Assembly: GCA_028875335.1 (NCBI GenBank) | Contig: JAPPEF010000140.1 | Span: 1-16,576, forward strand | Source of the DNA: Gemmatimonadota bacterium | GTDB lineage: Bacteria; Latescibacterota; UBA2968; UBA8231 | DNA: 16,576 nucleotides | Reading direction: 5' to 3' | Part shown: piece by piece, positions 6,020 to 13,266 of the stretch | Layout: the number at the start of each line of letters is the position of its first letter | Numbering within the stretch: the first letter of the stretch is position 1 | Position numbers and translations under genes: made by a program | Notes under the pieces: generated by a model | Databases searched by the model: none | What the model saw: only the letters and a program-made list of their open reading frames with translations | What the model was told of the DNA's origin: nothing

Positions 6020-7180
6020 ATGTCCGATGTTCCCAAGATTGGCTTTTGGGAAAAGCAGCGTAAGGGAGCTAATCAGCAAAACGAGCGACATCGTCCTGAG
6101 TGGTACAGGGCGGCAGGTGAACTGGGACTGGATTATGTTCGGATTTTACCCGATGCATGGCCTGCCGATAATAGAGACTTCCTAATCGGCAACGCCGATA
6201 ATTTCGCAGCAATCAATGAGACCGATCTAGCCCTGTTGATAGAGGCACTCAATGAAGCCGAGAGCAATGGTATCAAAGTTGTCCTTGCGATGGCTAGCTT
6301 GCCCGGTGTACGCTGGAAGCAGCTAAATGAGAACCAAGATGATGGCCGACTCTGGCGCGACGAAAGCTACCATGAGCAAGCCTTCAATTTCTGGCGTCAG
6401 TTAGCAATGCGTTTGGAAAAGCATCCTGCAATCGTAGCTTACAATCCTCTTAATGAACCACATCCAGAGAAGGTATTCGGTTTTGAAGAACCGGACGAGA
6501 ATTTCAGCCAATGGTTTCAGGGCATCCAGAATACGCCAGCGGACCTCAACCGATTTAACCAGCGGATGGTCGAATCCATCCGTTCAGTAGATGCAGATAC
6601 GCCCATCATGCTCGATGGCTGGTTCTATGCCGCTCCTCAAGCGTTCGACTTCAATCGCCCTGTAGATGATGACAAAGTATTGTACGCTTTTCACAACCCC
6701 GGGCCGTGGCAGATGGTGACTTATCGAGTCAATAAGGGCCGGTACGCCTATCCAGACCGAGTTCCGAAGTGGTGGAACGGTCCTGTAGAGTCGTGGACTA
6801 GCGATCGTCTTGCGGAGGAGCTCAACGCGGTGCAGCGGTTTGCTGAGCGCTATGAGATACCTTCTCACCGAATCATAGCTTCAGAATTCTGGTACGACCG
6901 CCGGCTCGAAGGCGCTGCGGCCTACCTGAGCGACCTAATAGAAATCTATAACAGCCGAGGTTGGCATTGGGCGTTTTACGCCTTTCGCGGTGGTGGGTCA
7001 TGGACGGGGTTAGATTATGAGATTGCACCGGATCACAAGATGGATTGGCATTATTGGCAAGCTGTCGAACAGGGCAAAGATCCCGAGCAGTTCAAGCCAC
7101 GGGGAATGAACCCCTTGTGGAAAATACTACAACGCCAGTTTCGCAAAAACAGTAAGAGTCAGGACTTCATTTCCCCGTGA
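6020..7180 (+). CDS. GH5-type glycoside hydrolase (cellulase family)
   Basis: The 386-residue protein looks like a single TIM-barrel retaining glycosidase of the GH5 (clan A) type. The N-terminal RKGAN motif (about residues 14-18) is common in this group. The acid/base is probably Glu146 in NPLNEP, a His-containing motif is at 225 (YAFHNPG), and the nucleophile is probably Glu289 in IIASEFW at the end of a late strand. It should cleave a beta-1,4-type glycan or glycoside. No signal peptide is visible, so it may be cytoplasmic or the true start may lie elsewhere. I chose ATG 6020; an in-frame TTG at 5999 adds seven residues. Neither has a strong ribosome binding site. Base composition is more moderate than in the aldehyde dehydrogenase gene. 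Confidence 0.82.
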   Translation: MSDVPKIGFWEKQRKGANQQNERHRPEWYRAAGELGLDYVRILPDAWPADNRDFLIGNADNFAAINETDLALLIEALNEAESNGIKVVLAMASLPGVRWKQLNENQDDGRLWRDESYHEQAFNFWRQLAMRLEKHPAIVAYNPLNEPHPEKVFGFEEPDENFSQWFQGIQNTPADLNRFNQRMVESIRSVDADTPIMLDGWFYAAPQAFDFNRPVDDDKVLYAFHNPGPWQMVTYRVNKGRYAYPDRVPKWWNGPVESWTSDRLAEELNAVQRFAERYEIPSHRIIASEFWYDRRLEGAAAYLSDLIEIYNSRGWHWAFYAFRGGGSWTGLDYEIAPDHKMDWHYWQAVEQGKDPEQFKPRGMNPLWKILQRQFRKNSKSQDFISP

Positions 7181-7295
7181 TTTTGATATCCACGGCGAGT
7201 TGATGCGCCTACCACATCGAGGAATCGAGATGGGAGCCGAATTGCTGGAGAGTGCTGGGATCTCGCACAGTCTATAACACCGTATGAGGTGCTGA

Positions 7296-8114
7296 TTGGA
7301 TCGAATAGCGACCTATTACAACAGAAAGAACGAGACCCAACGTCTCTTCAGTGGCCGGGGCGAGCTAGAATTCCTCCGCACTAAACAGATCATAGAGCAA
7401 TTTCTCCCGGATGAAACTGGTTTGTCGATAGCAGACGTTGGTGGAGGATCTGGACCGTACGCGTTCTGGCTTGCCGAGAAGGGGCACAAGGTCGCCTTGT
7501 TTGATTTGATGCCTAACCACGTTGAAGAGGCCGTGTCGACCAACGAGAAAGCGCCAAATCCGCTCACTCGGATCGAAACTGCCGATGTACGATCTCTCGA
7601 ACTTGAGTCTCAGCAGTATGATGTAGTCCTACTTTTGGGACCCATGTACCATCTCACCGATGCAAACGAGCGCAGCCTAGTGCTGCGGAAAGTCGCCGAT
7701 TGGCTTTCACCCAACGGTGTCGGGTATGTGGCATATATTTCGAGGTTTGGGTCAATGTTCGATGGTTTCATAAGTGGCTTATTTGCGGATCCGGAATATC
7801 TGGATATTGTGCGGCAAGACTTAGAAACAGGTGTCCACCGTCCCAACAAGGACAATACCAAATACTTCACTGATGCCTATCTCCATCACCCGGATGAGAT
7901 CGAACGGGAAGCTGAGGAGGCGCATTTACAGATCGTGGACCATGTCGCCGTTGAGGGTGTGGGGTGGCTTTGGCAGAATTTTGATCAAATTTGGTCGGAT
8001 CCACGACAACGGGCTATCATGCTCGAGATGATAAGCCGAACCGATCGAGATCGCTCTCTCTTGGGTGCGAGTGGCCACATTCTTCTCGTTGTGAAGAGGC
8101 GAGACAGCGAATAA
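7296..8114 (+). CDS. Class I SAM-dependent methyltransferase
   Basis: The 272-residue cytoplasmic enzyme has a Rossmann methyltransferase fold. Motif I is IADVGGGSGPYAFWLAEKG (about residues 45-63), the acidic end of strand 2 is ALFD, and VVLLLGPMYHL is the motif IV region. The target is unknown; the chain resembles small-molecule methyltransferases more than DNA enzymes because no NPPY or PC motif is seen. An in-frame TGA at 7293-7295 directly precedes the TTG at 7296. GAGG at 7286-7289 lies 6 nt before that TTG, so TTG is the likely start. It heads a run of small accessory enzymes (kinase, NTF2-like, GNAT). Confidence 0.85.
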   Translation: MDRIATYYNRKNETQRLFSGRGELEFLRTKQIIEQFLPDETGLSIADVGGGSGPYAFWLAEKGHKVALFDLMPNHVEEAVSTNEKAPNPLTRIETADVRSLELESQQYDVVLLLGPMYHLTDANERSLVLRKVADWLSPNGVGYVAYISRFGSMFDGFISGLFADPEYLDIVRQDLETGVHRPNKDNTKYFTDAYLHHPDEIEREAEEAHLQIVDHVAVEGVGWLWQNFDQIWSDPRQRAIMLEMISRTDRDRSLLGASGHILLVVKRRDSE

Positions 8115-8200
8115 CAGCAGGGCTTGCGCTGCGGTGCCTGTGGCGTCTCGGCCTCCGACAACCCGCTATGAGGGTTCGGCAACAGGAGACGTTATGTGAA

Positions 8201-8233
8201 ATGAATTTTAGGCAATTCTCGAACGCAGGTTGA
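8201..8233 (+). CDS. Possible 10-residue leader peptide overlapping the kinase start
   Basis: ATG 8201 opens a 10-codon frame (MNFRQFSNAG) whose TGA (8231-8233) overlaps the TTG start of the kinase gene as TTGA. Just upstream, AGGAG (8184-8188) sits 5 nt before an ATG-TGA start-stop pair (8194-8199). The arrangement would allow coupled or attenuated translation of the kinase gene, which itself has a weak ribosome binding site. This is only positional evidence; the peptide has no known homologue. Confidence 0.3.
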   Translation: MNFRQFSNAG

Positions 8234-9024
8234 CGTTGATAGTCCAAGATTTACCAGATCCGGTCCAAGCCCATCTGAAGGGTTTTGCCTCAAATGGCGA
8301 CAACCTCAGGACTGAATCATGCGCCGATGTATTCTCATTTACTCACCCGAGCAAGCAGGGTTTGTTCCTCAAAATCAGAGATGCGTTCGCTGCGCCACAA
8401 GAATCTGATCTTCGCGCCGAAAAAGCGGCCATGTTTTGGTTGCACGACAAACTGAGTGTGCCTAGCGTGGTCTGCTTTCACGAGGAAAACAATACTCAGT
8501 ATTTGCTGATGACCCGAATCGCTGGCGTCTCTGGTGTCCACGAAGACGCTAGGATAGATCCCCCAGATCTGATTCGTATGTTCGCTCATGGACTTCGCGA
8601 GATTCACGCAATTCCAGTGGATTCGTGCCCACTGGATTGGCGCTTTGAACGCTATTTTGCGTGGGCGACAGACCTGATTGATTCAGGAGTGCTGGATGGT
8701 CAAATCCCCAAAGGCGGCACTAGAAATGTCCTGCGGGATGAACTGGCAAGCATACGAGACGATCTGTCGCCAGAAGATGTAGTGTTCACCCACGGGGATT
8801 ATTGCCTTCCCAACGTCCTGATCCTCAATGGTCACCTGAGTGGCTACATTGATTGGGGCTATGCAGGAATAGGAGATCGATATCTCGACTTTGTTGCCGC
8901 GTACAACACCATTCGCAGAAATCTAGGTGATGAGTGGATTCCATTGTTTTTTCGGGAGTATGGGCAAGAGTTAGATCAGGCCAAGTTGAGCGTGTATCAA
9001 AGGATCCATGACTTCGTAGACTAA
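8230..9024 (+). CDS. APH(3')-like aminoglycoside phosphotransferase-family kinase
   Basis: The 264-residue protein has the length and motif order of APH(3') kinases, which use ATP or GTP to phosphorylate the 3'-hydroxyl of kanamycin-type drugs. Visible residues are the nucleotide-binding Lys49 (LFLKIRD), Glu64 (RAEKAAM), a CPLDWR segment, the catalytic loop HGDYCLPN (Asp190, Asn195) and the metal-binding Asp208 in GYIDWG followed by DRYLD. The HGD-C-PN form is closer to APH(3') than to generic choline/fructosamine kinases. Whether it gives resistance or acts on another substrate cannot be told. The TTG start at 8230 overlaps a short leader frame. The NTF2-like gene follows after 10 bp, so they are probably co-transcribed. 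Confidence 0.85.
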   Translation: MTLIVQDLPDPVQAHLKGFASNGDNLRTESCADVFSFTHPSKQGLFLKIRDAFAAPQESDLRAEKAAMFWLHDKLSVPSVVCFHEENNTQYLLMTRIAGVSGVHEDARIDPPDLIRMFAHGLREIHAIPVDSCPLDWRFERYFAWATDLIDSGVLDGQIPKGGTRNVLRDELASIRDDLSPEDVVFTHGDYCLPNVLILNGHLSGYIDWGYAGIGDRYLDFVAAYNTIRRNLGDEWIPLFFREYGQELDQAKLSVYQRIHDFVD

Positions 9025-9034
9025 GAGGGAAATA

Positions 9035-9415
9035 ATGGAGACTGAACTTACGGCCGAAGATCGGCAACTCCTACAGCGCTTGGAAGAAGAACTGTGGCGA
9101 GCGGAAACGCGTTTTGACGTATCGAGAATGGAGGAAATCATCGCCGAGGACTTCTTCGAGTTTGGCAGGTCTGGGCGTATCTACCAGCGCGCCGACACGC
9201 TTTCGGTCCCTTCAATGCCCATAGAAGCGGTGATTCCACTTCCAGCCTTTGATGCGCGTCTTCTTGCTGAAGGTGTTGCACAGGTAACGTACAATAGTGT
9301 CGTCACCTACGGCGAAAATATCGAGGAGGCACGAAGGAGCTCAATCTGGACGCGGTCGTCTGGTGGTTGGAAGCTGAGGTTCCATCAAGGGACCCCATTT
9401 TCGAGTGACTATTGA
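9035..9415 (+). CDS. NTF2-like / DUF4440 small protein
   Basis: The 126-residue protein matches the SnoaL/NTF2-like cone fold of DUF4440. It starts with a long helix (LTAEDRQLLQRLEEELWRAETRFD) and then has LIAEDFFEFGRSG-like and WKLRFHQGTPF segments. Relatives act as small-molecule binding or isomerase-like proteins; the substrate is unknown. ATG 9035 has AGAGGG just upstream, 10 bp after the kinase stop. A 6-bp hairpin with a short T-run directly follows its stop. Similar proteins occur beside acetyltransferase and resistance-type genes in mobile regions, which fits the neighbours. Confidence 0.78.
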   Translation: METELTAEDRQLLQRLEEELWRAETRFDVSRMEEIIAEDFFEFGRSGRIYQRADTLSVPSMPIEAVIPLPAFDARLLAEGVAQVTYNSVVTYGENIEEARRSSIWTRSSGGWKLRFHQGTPFSSDY

Positions 9416-9436
9416 GCGGGCTTCTCAATCGATTTT
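9411..9436 (+). terminator. Short hairpin plus T-run after the NTF2-like gene
   Basis: ATTGAG (9411-9416) pairs with CTCAAT (9424-9429) around a 7-nt loop, followed by CGATTTT. The stem includes the stop codon of the gene (9413-9415). It could be a weak intrinsic terminator that separates this gene from the GNAT gene at 9478. Confidence 0.4.
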
Positions 9437-9477
9437 CCTGTGTCAGTTAAAGCAAACAGTCCCCAAGGGAGATTTTT

Positions 9478-9972
9478 ATGGAACGCATCAATTTCGAACG
9501 AGTAGTTCCGACCGACCTGAACCGATTCCGTCCACTCGTTGAAGCGTACTGGCTGGAGATCATGCCACATGCAGATACGGTATGTACATCTGATGGTCGG
9601 GATTCGTATTTCGCAGATCGATTTCCTCTTTCCAACACGGAACCAAGGATATTTTGGGGGCTAAGCGGAGGATCCCCGGTGGGATTTATTTCATTCGCCA
9701 TCTCTGGCACTAGCGCAAAGATAAACGACTTCTACGTTGTTCCTTCTAGGCGCGGGAGGGGCATTGGGACGTTCTTGGTAAAATCAGCCATAGAAATTAC
9801 CGACAGCATGGGAGTTGACCGGATCGATTTAAATGTCCGGCGAGACAATCCAGAAGCTTTGAAATTCTGGGAAGCACAAGGATTTATGATTGGGCACTAC
9901 GAACTGATTCAATACCGAGATCCGGAAAAGCGAATTGGATTTCGAGGAGCTCTTTCCTCTGATTTTGTATAG
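9478..9972 (+). CDS. GNAT-family N-acetyltransferase
   Basis: The 164-residue cytoplasmic protein would transfer an acetyl group from acetyl-CoA to an amine. The acetyl-CoA-binding motif A is clear: INDFYVVPSRRGRGIGTFLV (about residues 82-101, with the R-R-G-R-G-I-G loop). The later NPEALKFWEAQGF segment is the typical GNAT motif B. The acceptor is unknown. ATG 9478 follows AAGGGAGA at about 6 nt. The last codons and the stop lie in a 32-bp tandem duplication (9961-10024), so a second, non-coding copy of the gene's end lies immediately downstream. Confidence 0.87.
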   Translation: MERINFERVVPTDLNRFRPLVEAYWLEIMPHADTVCTSDGRDSYFADRFPLSNTEPRIFWGLSGGSPVGFISFAISGTSAKINDFYVVPSRRGRGIGTFLVKSAIEITDSMGVDRIDLNVRRDNPEALKFWEAQGFMIGHYELIQYRDPEKRIGFRGALSSDFV

Positions 9973-10024
9973 GATGGCCAATCGAAACAATTGATTTTGT
10001 ATAGGATGGCCAATCGAAATAATT
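9961..10024 (+). repeat. 32-bp tandem duplication at the GNAT gene end
   Basis: Units 9961-9992 and 9993-10024 differ at one position (C at 9988, T at 10020). The first unit holds the last four codons of the acetyltransferase gene (GATTTTGTATAG) and 20 bp after it. This is a recent slippage or recombination product, or a junction scar. Confidence 0.92.
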
Positions 10025-10040
10025 ATGCTTTTGGGGCCAC

Positions 10041-10123
10041 TTCATTTAACTCTTGCGTTTCGCATAAATAGCATCTGGCGACCGTTACCCGAACCAATTT
10101 TCGGGTACAAGCAGTTAGATGAA
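10041..10123 (+). repeat. attC-like imperfect inverted repeat
   Basis: The left arm TTCATTTAACT-CTTG (10041-10055) pairs with the right arm CAAG-C-AGTTAGATGAA (10108-10123), with one G-T wobble and one bulged C. ATTTAAC fits RYYYAAC and GTTAGAT fits GTTRRRY, the outer box consensus of integron attC sites. Inside lies a perfect 8-bp hairpin (10086-10107, TACCCGAA/TTCGGGTA). Against attC: about 30 nt remain unpaired on one side only, and the unpaired spacer that normally separates the R and L boxes is missing. It may be a degenerate attC, a small transposon relic or an RNA structure. Confidence 0.35.
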
Positions 10124-10189
10124 ATAGGAAAAATAAAATCAGATCCTTGCAGTATAATCACTAGTTGGAGGACTAGGAGTCGCGTGTAG

Positions 10190-11743
10190 ATGAGTGAATC
10201 ACTGAAACAGTCTCTAGGGGCCTTGTGTAGTGGGCTGGCTGCCCTTTGGAAGGAGAGTTCGTTCTCAACAGGCTACAAAAGTCCGGTCTGGACTCCCTAT
10301 GAAGTAATTACGAGGGCCGATGACAACGCGGTCCTGATGCCAGTCAGTGGTCGCGCCATTCGAGGTTCCACCGGAGTTGAGGTGTCGAGGGAGCAGAAGA
10401 GGCTGTCAAAGGAAAGGGCCACCGAGGATCTGATCACCGACTCTTTTGGACAAGAACAGTCGTTTCACCCGGAAGGGTTAAATCAACGCCTTAGAGACAC
10501 CCGAGACGCAGTTGCAGCCTTTGGTAGATCAGTTGATGCCGACTTGCCCCTCTGCTATCGACTGTACCAATCTTTGGGTTATAAGACGTGGTCGGCGAGT
10601 CAGTTCGCCGATCTAGATCGAGCAGGGTGGCACTGGAACTTGGAGCTTGAGTGCCTCTTTGCTCTGAGAAAGAGGCTGGCTCGGAGTCTAGTTGCACATG
10701 GGTTCGATCCTGCCAGCCGAGGCCAGTTCGAAGGGTGGTCATCAGTGGAAGAGGAGATTATTCAACATCTTCAAAACCTTCGAACTCTGGACCGCTATGA
10801 GTACGAAGTACAGATCTTTCTGAATGGACCGCCCGCTGATTTTGAGGGCGAAGCCTCGCTTGTTGATCTTGTGCAAGGTGAAGAAACCATTTCGGTGGGA
10901 GTCTGCTATGCGTCAGATCAGCTTGTGAGCCATCTCGTTGAGCACGAGCACCAGAAAGTTCCTGGTTACGAAAAGATCAATACTGTCCTGCGCTACAGGA
11001 TTTCACTTCCGGTCGAGGACGAGGAAGAATCGTATCTTCAGGCCTATCCTCAAGCATCGGTGGTAGGAGGTCTCCTCCTAGACGGCCTGAGGCTCCTGCG
11101 CCCAGGCGATGACATTGGAATCCTGGCACTGGAAATCGTGGCGGTAGATGACTTTGCTCCGACAATTCGCAAAACGTGGGCCGATAGGTTCCAGACCGAA
11201 CTCGCTAGGTTTTATCCAAGGAGATTCGACTTCAGGCCACCACAAAGCTCGGTCCTTCAAGAGGAAGAAGTGACAAACCTAAGAACACTCGTGTTGCTTC
11301 TAGTAGGAAAAAGTGGTCGTTCCCGGTCCATCCTCCAAGCACGCAAGAGGCTAGCAAATAGCATCGACCGATATGCACCTGATGATCCGGAGAAACTCAT
11401 CGAGTACGCGATAGCGCTGGAGTCTCTTTTTCTTAATGATTCTGATGGTCGAACCGAGCTTTCTTACAGACTTGCTCTTCGTGCTGCACGGCTCTTGGAG
11501 AAGGATCTCGAATCGCGCCGCTCTTGTTTCCATACTATACGGGATCTCTACAAGTTTAGATCCCGCATAGCACATGGTGGTAGTCTGGAAGAGCTGAAGC
11601 CCGTCGAACAGAAACGGCTCAAGAGCGTTCTACTCAGATGCCCCAGTATTGTATCGAAGTCGATTCGTGCACTATTGGAACGTGGCCCGAGTGCTGTTGG
11701 CAAAAAGCCAGTCGATTATTGGCAGGAACTCGAGCTAGGGTGA
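10190..11743 (+). CDS. Apea-like HEPN-domain protein, 517 aa
   Basis: The C-terminal ~120 residues (about 385-505) match the Apea-like HEPN domain. The segment ALESLFLND ... ELSYRLALRAARLL is followed by DLYKFRSRIAHGG. The R-x4-H motif (Arg457, His462) is the RNase-type signature of many HEPN proteins. The N-terminal ~380 residues are unlike anything I recognise and look soluble. HEPN proteins of this type are often found in defence or toxin contexts, but many are merely predicted. ATG 10190 follows AGGAG (10175-10179) at 10 nt; TATAAT at 10153-10158 could be its -10 box, without a clear -35. No partner antitoxin or nucleotidyltransferase is adjacent. Confidence 0.78.
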   Translation: MSESLKQSLGALCSGLAALWKESSFSTGYKSPVWTPYEVITRADDNAVLMPVSGRAIRGSTGVEVSREQKRLSKERATEDLITDSFGQEQSFHPEGLNQRLRDTRDAVAAFGRSVDADLPLCYRLYQSLGYKTWSASQFADLDRAGWHWNLELECLFALRKRLARSLVAHGFDPASRGQFEGWSSVEEEIIQHLQNLRTLDRYEYEVQIFLNGPPADFEGEASLVDLVQGEETISVGVCYASDQLVSHLVEHEHQKVPGYEKINTVLRYRISLPVEDEEESYLQAYPQASVVGGLLLDGLRLLRPGDDIGILALEIVAVDDFAPTIRKTWADRFQTELARFYPRRFDFRPPQSSVLQEEEVTNLRTLVLLLVGKSGRSRSILQARKRLANSIDRYAPDDPEKLIEYAIALESLFLNDSDGRTELSYRLALRAARLLEKDLESRRSCFHTIRDLYKFRSRIAHGGSLEELKPVEQKRLKSVLLRCPSIVSKSIRALLERGPSAVGKKPVDYWQELELG

Positions 11744-11871
11744 GCGGACCCGCAACCATCGCAACGAGCGTGGACGGGAAGGTTTCGTCGCTTCGCTCCG
11801 TACCCTCCCGCCGGTTAATTCCGAGGCTATATATAATTCCCCTTTTTTATCGGTTTGTTTTTTCCTTTCTA

Positions 11872-12051
11872 TTGATTCAAGGAGGCGAGCCTGACGACCT
11901 CTTGGCTCTTGATCGTCTGGCCAAAGCACGTCAAGAAATAGAAGAAAGTCTTTCCAAGTTACCGGGTCATTCAGGGCTGAGTCGGGGATTTGGAGAAGAG
12001 CTTGACTTCTTTTCCCGGTTGGTAGAGAGTGTTCAGAGGGATTTTTCATGA
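11872..12051 (+). CDS. Doubtful 59-residue ORF, helix-rich
   Basis: The frame from TTG 11872 to TGA at 12049-12051 encodes a charged, helix-prone sequence (LLALDRLAKARQEIEESLSKL ...). It looks like true coding composition, while the same frame further upstream does not. AAGGAGG at 11879-11885 is a strong ribosome binding site, but the only start after it is TTG at 11902, rather far away. TATATAAT near 11830 could be a promoter element. It may be a small protein or the tail of a decayed gene. No family is recognised. Confidence 0.35.
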   Translation: MIQGGEPDDLLALDRLAKARQEIEESLSKLPGHSGLSRGFGEELDFFSRLVESVQRDFS

Positions 12052-12080
12052 TAATCCTTTTGTAGGTTAGAAATGAAAAA

Positions 12081-12116
12081 GGGGTGGCTCCCGCGCATAA
12101 TTGCGGGAGCCGCCCC
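12081..12116 (-). terminator. 14-bp GC hairpin, terminator-shaped on the minus strand
   Basis: GGGGTGGCTCCCGC (12081-12094) pairs with GCGGGAGCCGCCCC (12103-12116) over 14 bp with one G-U. The five A at 12076-12080 become a T-run on the minus strand, so as an intrinsic terminator it points leftward. On the plus strand it is a strong 5' leader hairpin ending about 20 nt before the ATG at 12137. An extra 8-bp inverted repeat (TTTTTCAT at 12042-12049, ATGAAAAA at 12073-12080) abuts it. Confidence 0.65.
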
Positions 12117-12136
12117 TTAGCGAGGGAGAAATGGTA

Positions 12137-12700
12137 ATGAAATACCTGTCGTTTCTACTTATCACCCTGTCCCCGACTGCACCGGCTGCTGATGGAGCTA
12201 TCGGGTTGGGGGTCTTGGAAAGAGGAATCAGCTTGTGGCATATCCGGTCTGAGGTTGGAACTATGTGGGGGATTGAACTGGAAAGGCTGAGGGGAATCTA
12301 TGAAAGGATTGAATTTGACACGTATAGTCGAGAGATAGAGGAAAACCAGTTGTCGGCCCGAATCTCGCTGACGCGCAAGAAGCTGACGACTGTAAGCAAA
12401 AAGGTTTCGTGGTTTGGATACCAGTCTGCTTTTTTTGATGGGGACGAAAGACGTTGGGGGGATCGGCGCGAGCTTGGAATAGGAGAGTTGAGCTTGGGCT
12501 TGGGCTTTGGTTTAGGTGTTCTCTGGCATCCGATCAACCGTATCGGGATAGCTTTGCGGCAAGGGCTTGAGCTTGATTTTGGACACCAGAGTCAAGAGTT
12601 GCAGGACAGAGATAATCCTCGGGACATTGCAACTAATGAGATACGGCGGTTGAGGGTGCAGATGTCTTCGCCTCGGCTTTTGGTGCTGGTGGGATTTTAG
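12137..12700 (+). CDS. Small predicted outer-membrane beta-barrel-type protein
   Basis: The 187-residue product starts with a signal peptide (MKYLSFLLITLSPTAPAAD) and is rich in alternating hydrophobic/polar strands. The Gly-rich GELSLGLGFGLGVLWHP segment and the final aromatic residue (LLVLVGF) are typical of outer-membrane barrels. No named family is recognised. I chose ATG 12137 because GAGGGA (12122-12127) lies 9 nt before it; ATG 12131 is too close. A strong hairpin sits just upstream in the leader. The next gene (Mrr_N-like) follows after 80 bp with its own candidate promoter. Confidence 0.6.
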   Translation: MKYLSFLLITLSPTAPAADGAIGLGVLERGISLWHIRSEVGTMWGIELERLRGIYERIEFDTYSREIEENQLSARISLTRKKLTTVSKKVSWFGYQSAFFDGDERRWGDRRELGIGELSLGLGFGLGVLWHPINRIGIALRQGLELDFGHQSQELQDRDNPRDIATNEIRRLRVQMSSPRLLVLVGF

Positions 12701-12714
12701 AAAAGGGGTAGGAT

Positions 12715-12743
12715 TTGACTTGTGCTGCCTCGGTCTGTATGGT
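12715..12743 (+). promoter_or_regulatory. Sigma70-like promoter of the Mrr_N-like gene
   Basis: TTGACT (12715-12720), a 17-nt spacer and TATGGT (12738-12743) directly preceded by TG. The spacing is ideal and it lies about 38 bp before the ATG at 12781. Confidence 0.45.
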
Positions 12744-12780
12744 TCTCAGCCGTTCAGAATTTTAACATGGGAGAAATGAC

Positions 12781-13266
12781 ATGAGCGATGTTGACGATGC
12801 CTTTGTGCTGCTGCAAGAAGCAGTGGACAAGGAAATTGCTTTGACCAACGAGAAGGGGGCTAAGTTGCTTCGCTCTGGCGAGCTTGGCCAAGCAAAGCAG
12901 TTAATGGGAAAATCTGAGAGATTGGAGTCGTTGAAGAAGCAAGTAGGGGCGCTTCGTAGATCGCATGCTAAGGTTGGGCAGACTAAAAAGAGAAGAAGGC
13001 AAAGGATGGGCGGAACTCCGCAGGAGGCGTTTCGGGAGCCTATTCTGAGAGTTTTAAGGAGGATGGGAGGAAAGGGTAGGGCGCGTGAGGTTGTAGGCAA
13101 GGTCGGAGAGATGATGGGATCAAGGCTGGAAAATGAAATAGATCAAGAACCTTTGAGTGACGGCTCTCCGCGCTGGATGAATAGGTGTTGGTGGGCACGA
13201 AATGATTTGAGGGAAGAAGGCAAGATCAGGAGTGATTCTCCGAGGGGAACTTGGGAGTTGAGTTGA
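12781..13266 (+). CDS. Coiled-coil plus Mrr_N-like winged-helix protein
   Basis: The 161-residue protein has two parts. Residues ~1-65 are charged helices with coiled-coil character (EIALTNEKGAKLLRSGEL ...), then a basic linker (KKRRRQR). Residues ~78-161 match the Mrr_N-like winged helix: EAFREPILRVLRRMGGKGRA, then RWMNRCWWARNDLREEGKI and a final GTWELS. This domain is the DNA-binding N-terminal part of Mrr-type restriction enzymes, but no nuclease domain follows, so the protein is probably a DNA-binding regulator or a stand-alone part of a system. ATG 12781 follows GGGAG (12769-12773) at 7 nt, with a candidate promoter at 12715-12743. Confidence 0.75.
   Translation: MSDVDDAFVLLQEAVDKEIALTNEKGAKLLRSGELGQAKQLMGKSERLESLKKQVGALRRSHAKVGQTKKRRRQRMGGTPQEAFREPILRVLRRMGGKGRAREVVGKVGEMMGSRLENEIDQEPLSDGSPRWMNRCWWARNDLREEGKIRSDSPRGTWELS

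Noticed and set aside
8105..8200. Second attC-like site (ATAAC ... GTTAT) between the methyltransferase and kinase genes
   Set aside because: Only 5 bp of the outer boxes pair, GTTATGT does not fit GTTRRRY fully, and the inner hairpin near 8153-8180 is not placed as in attC. Too weak to list.
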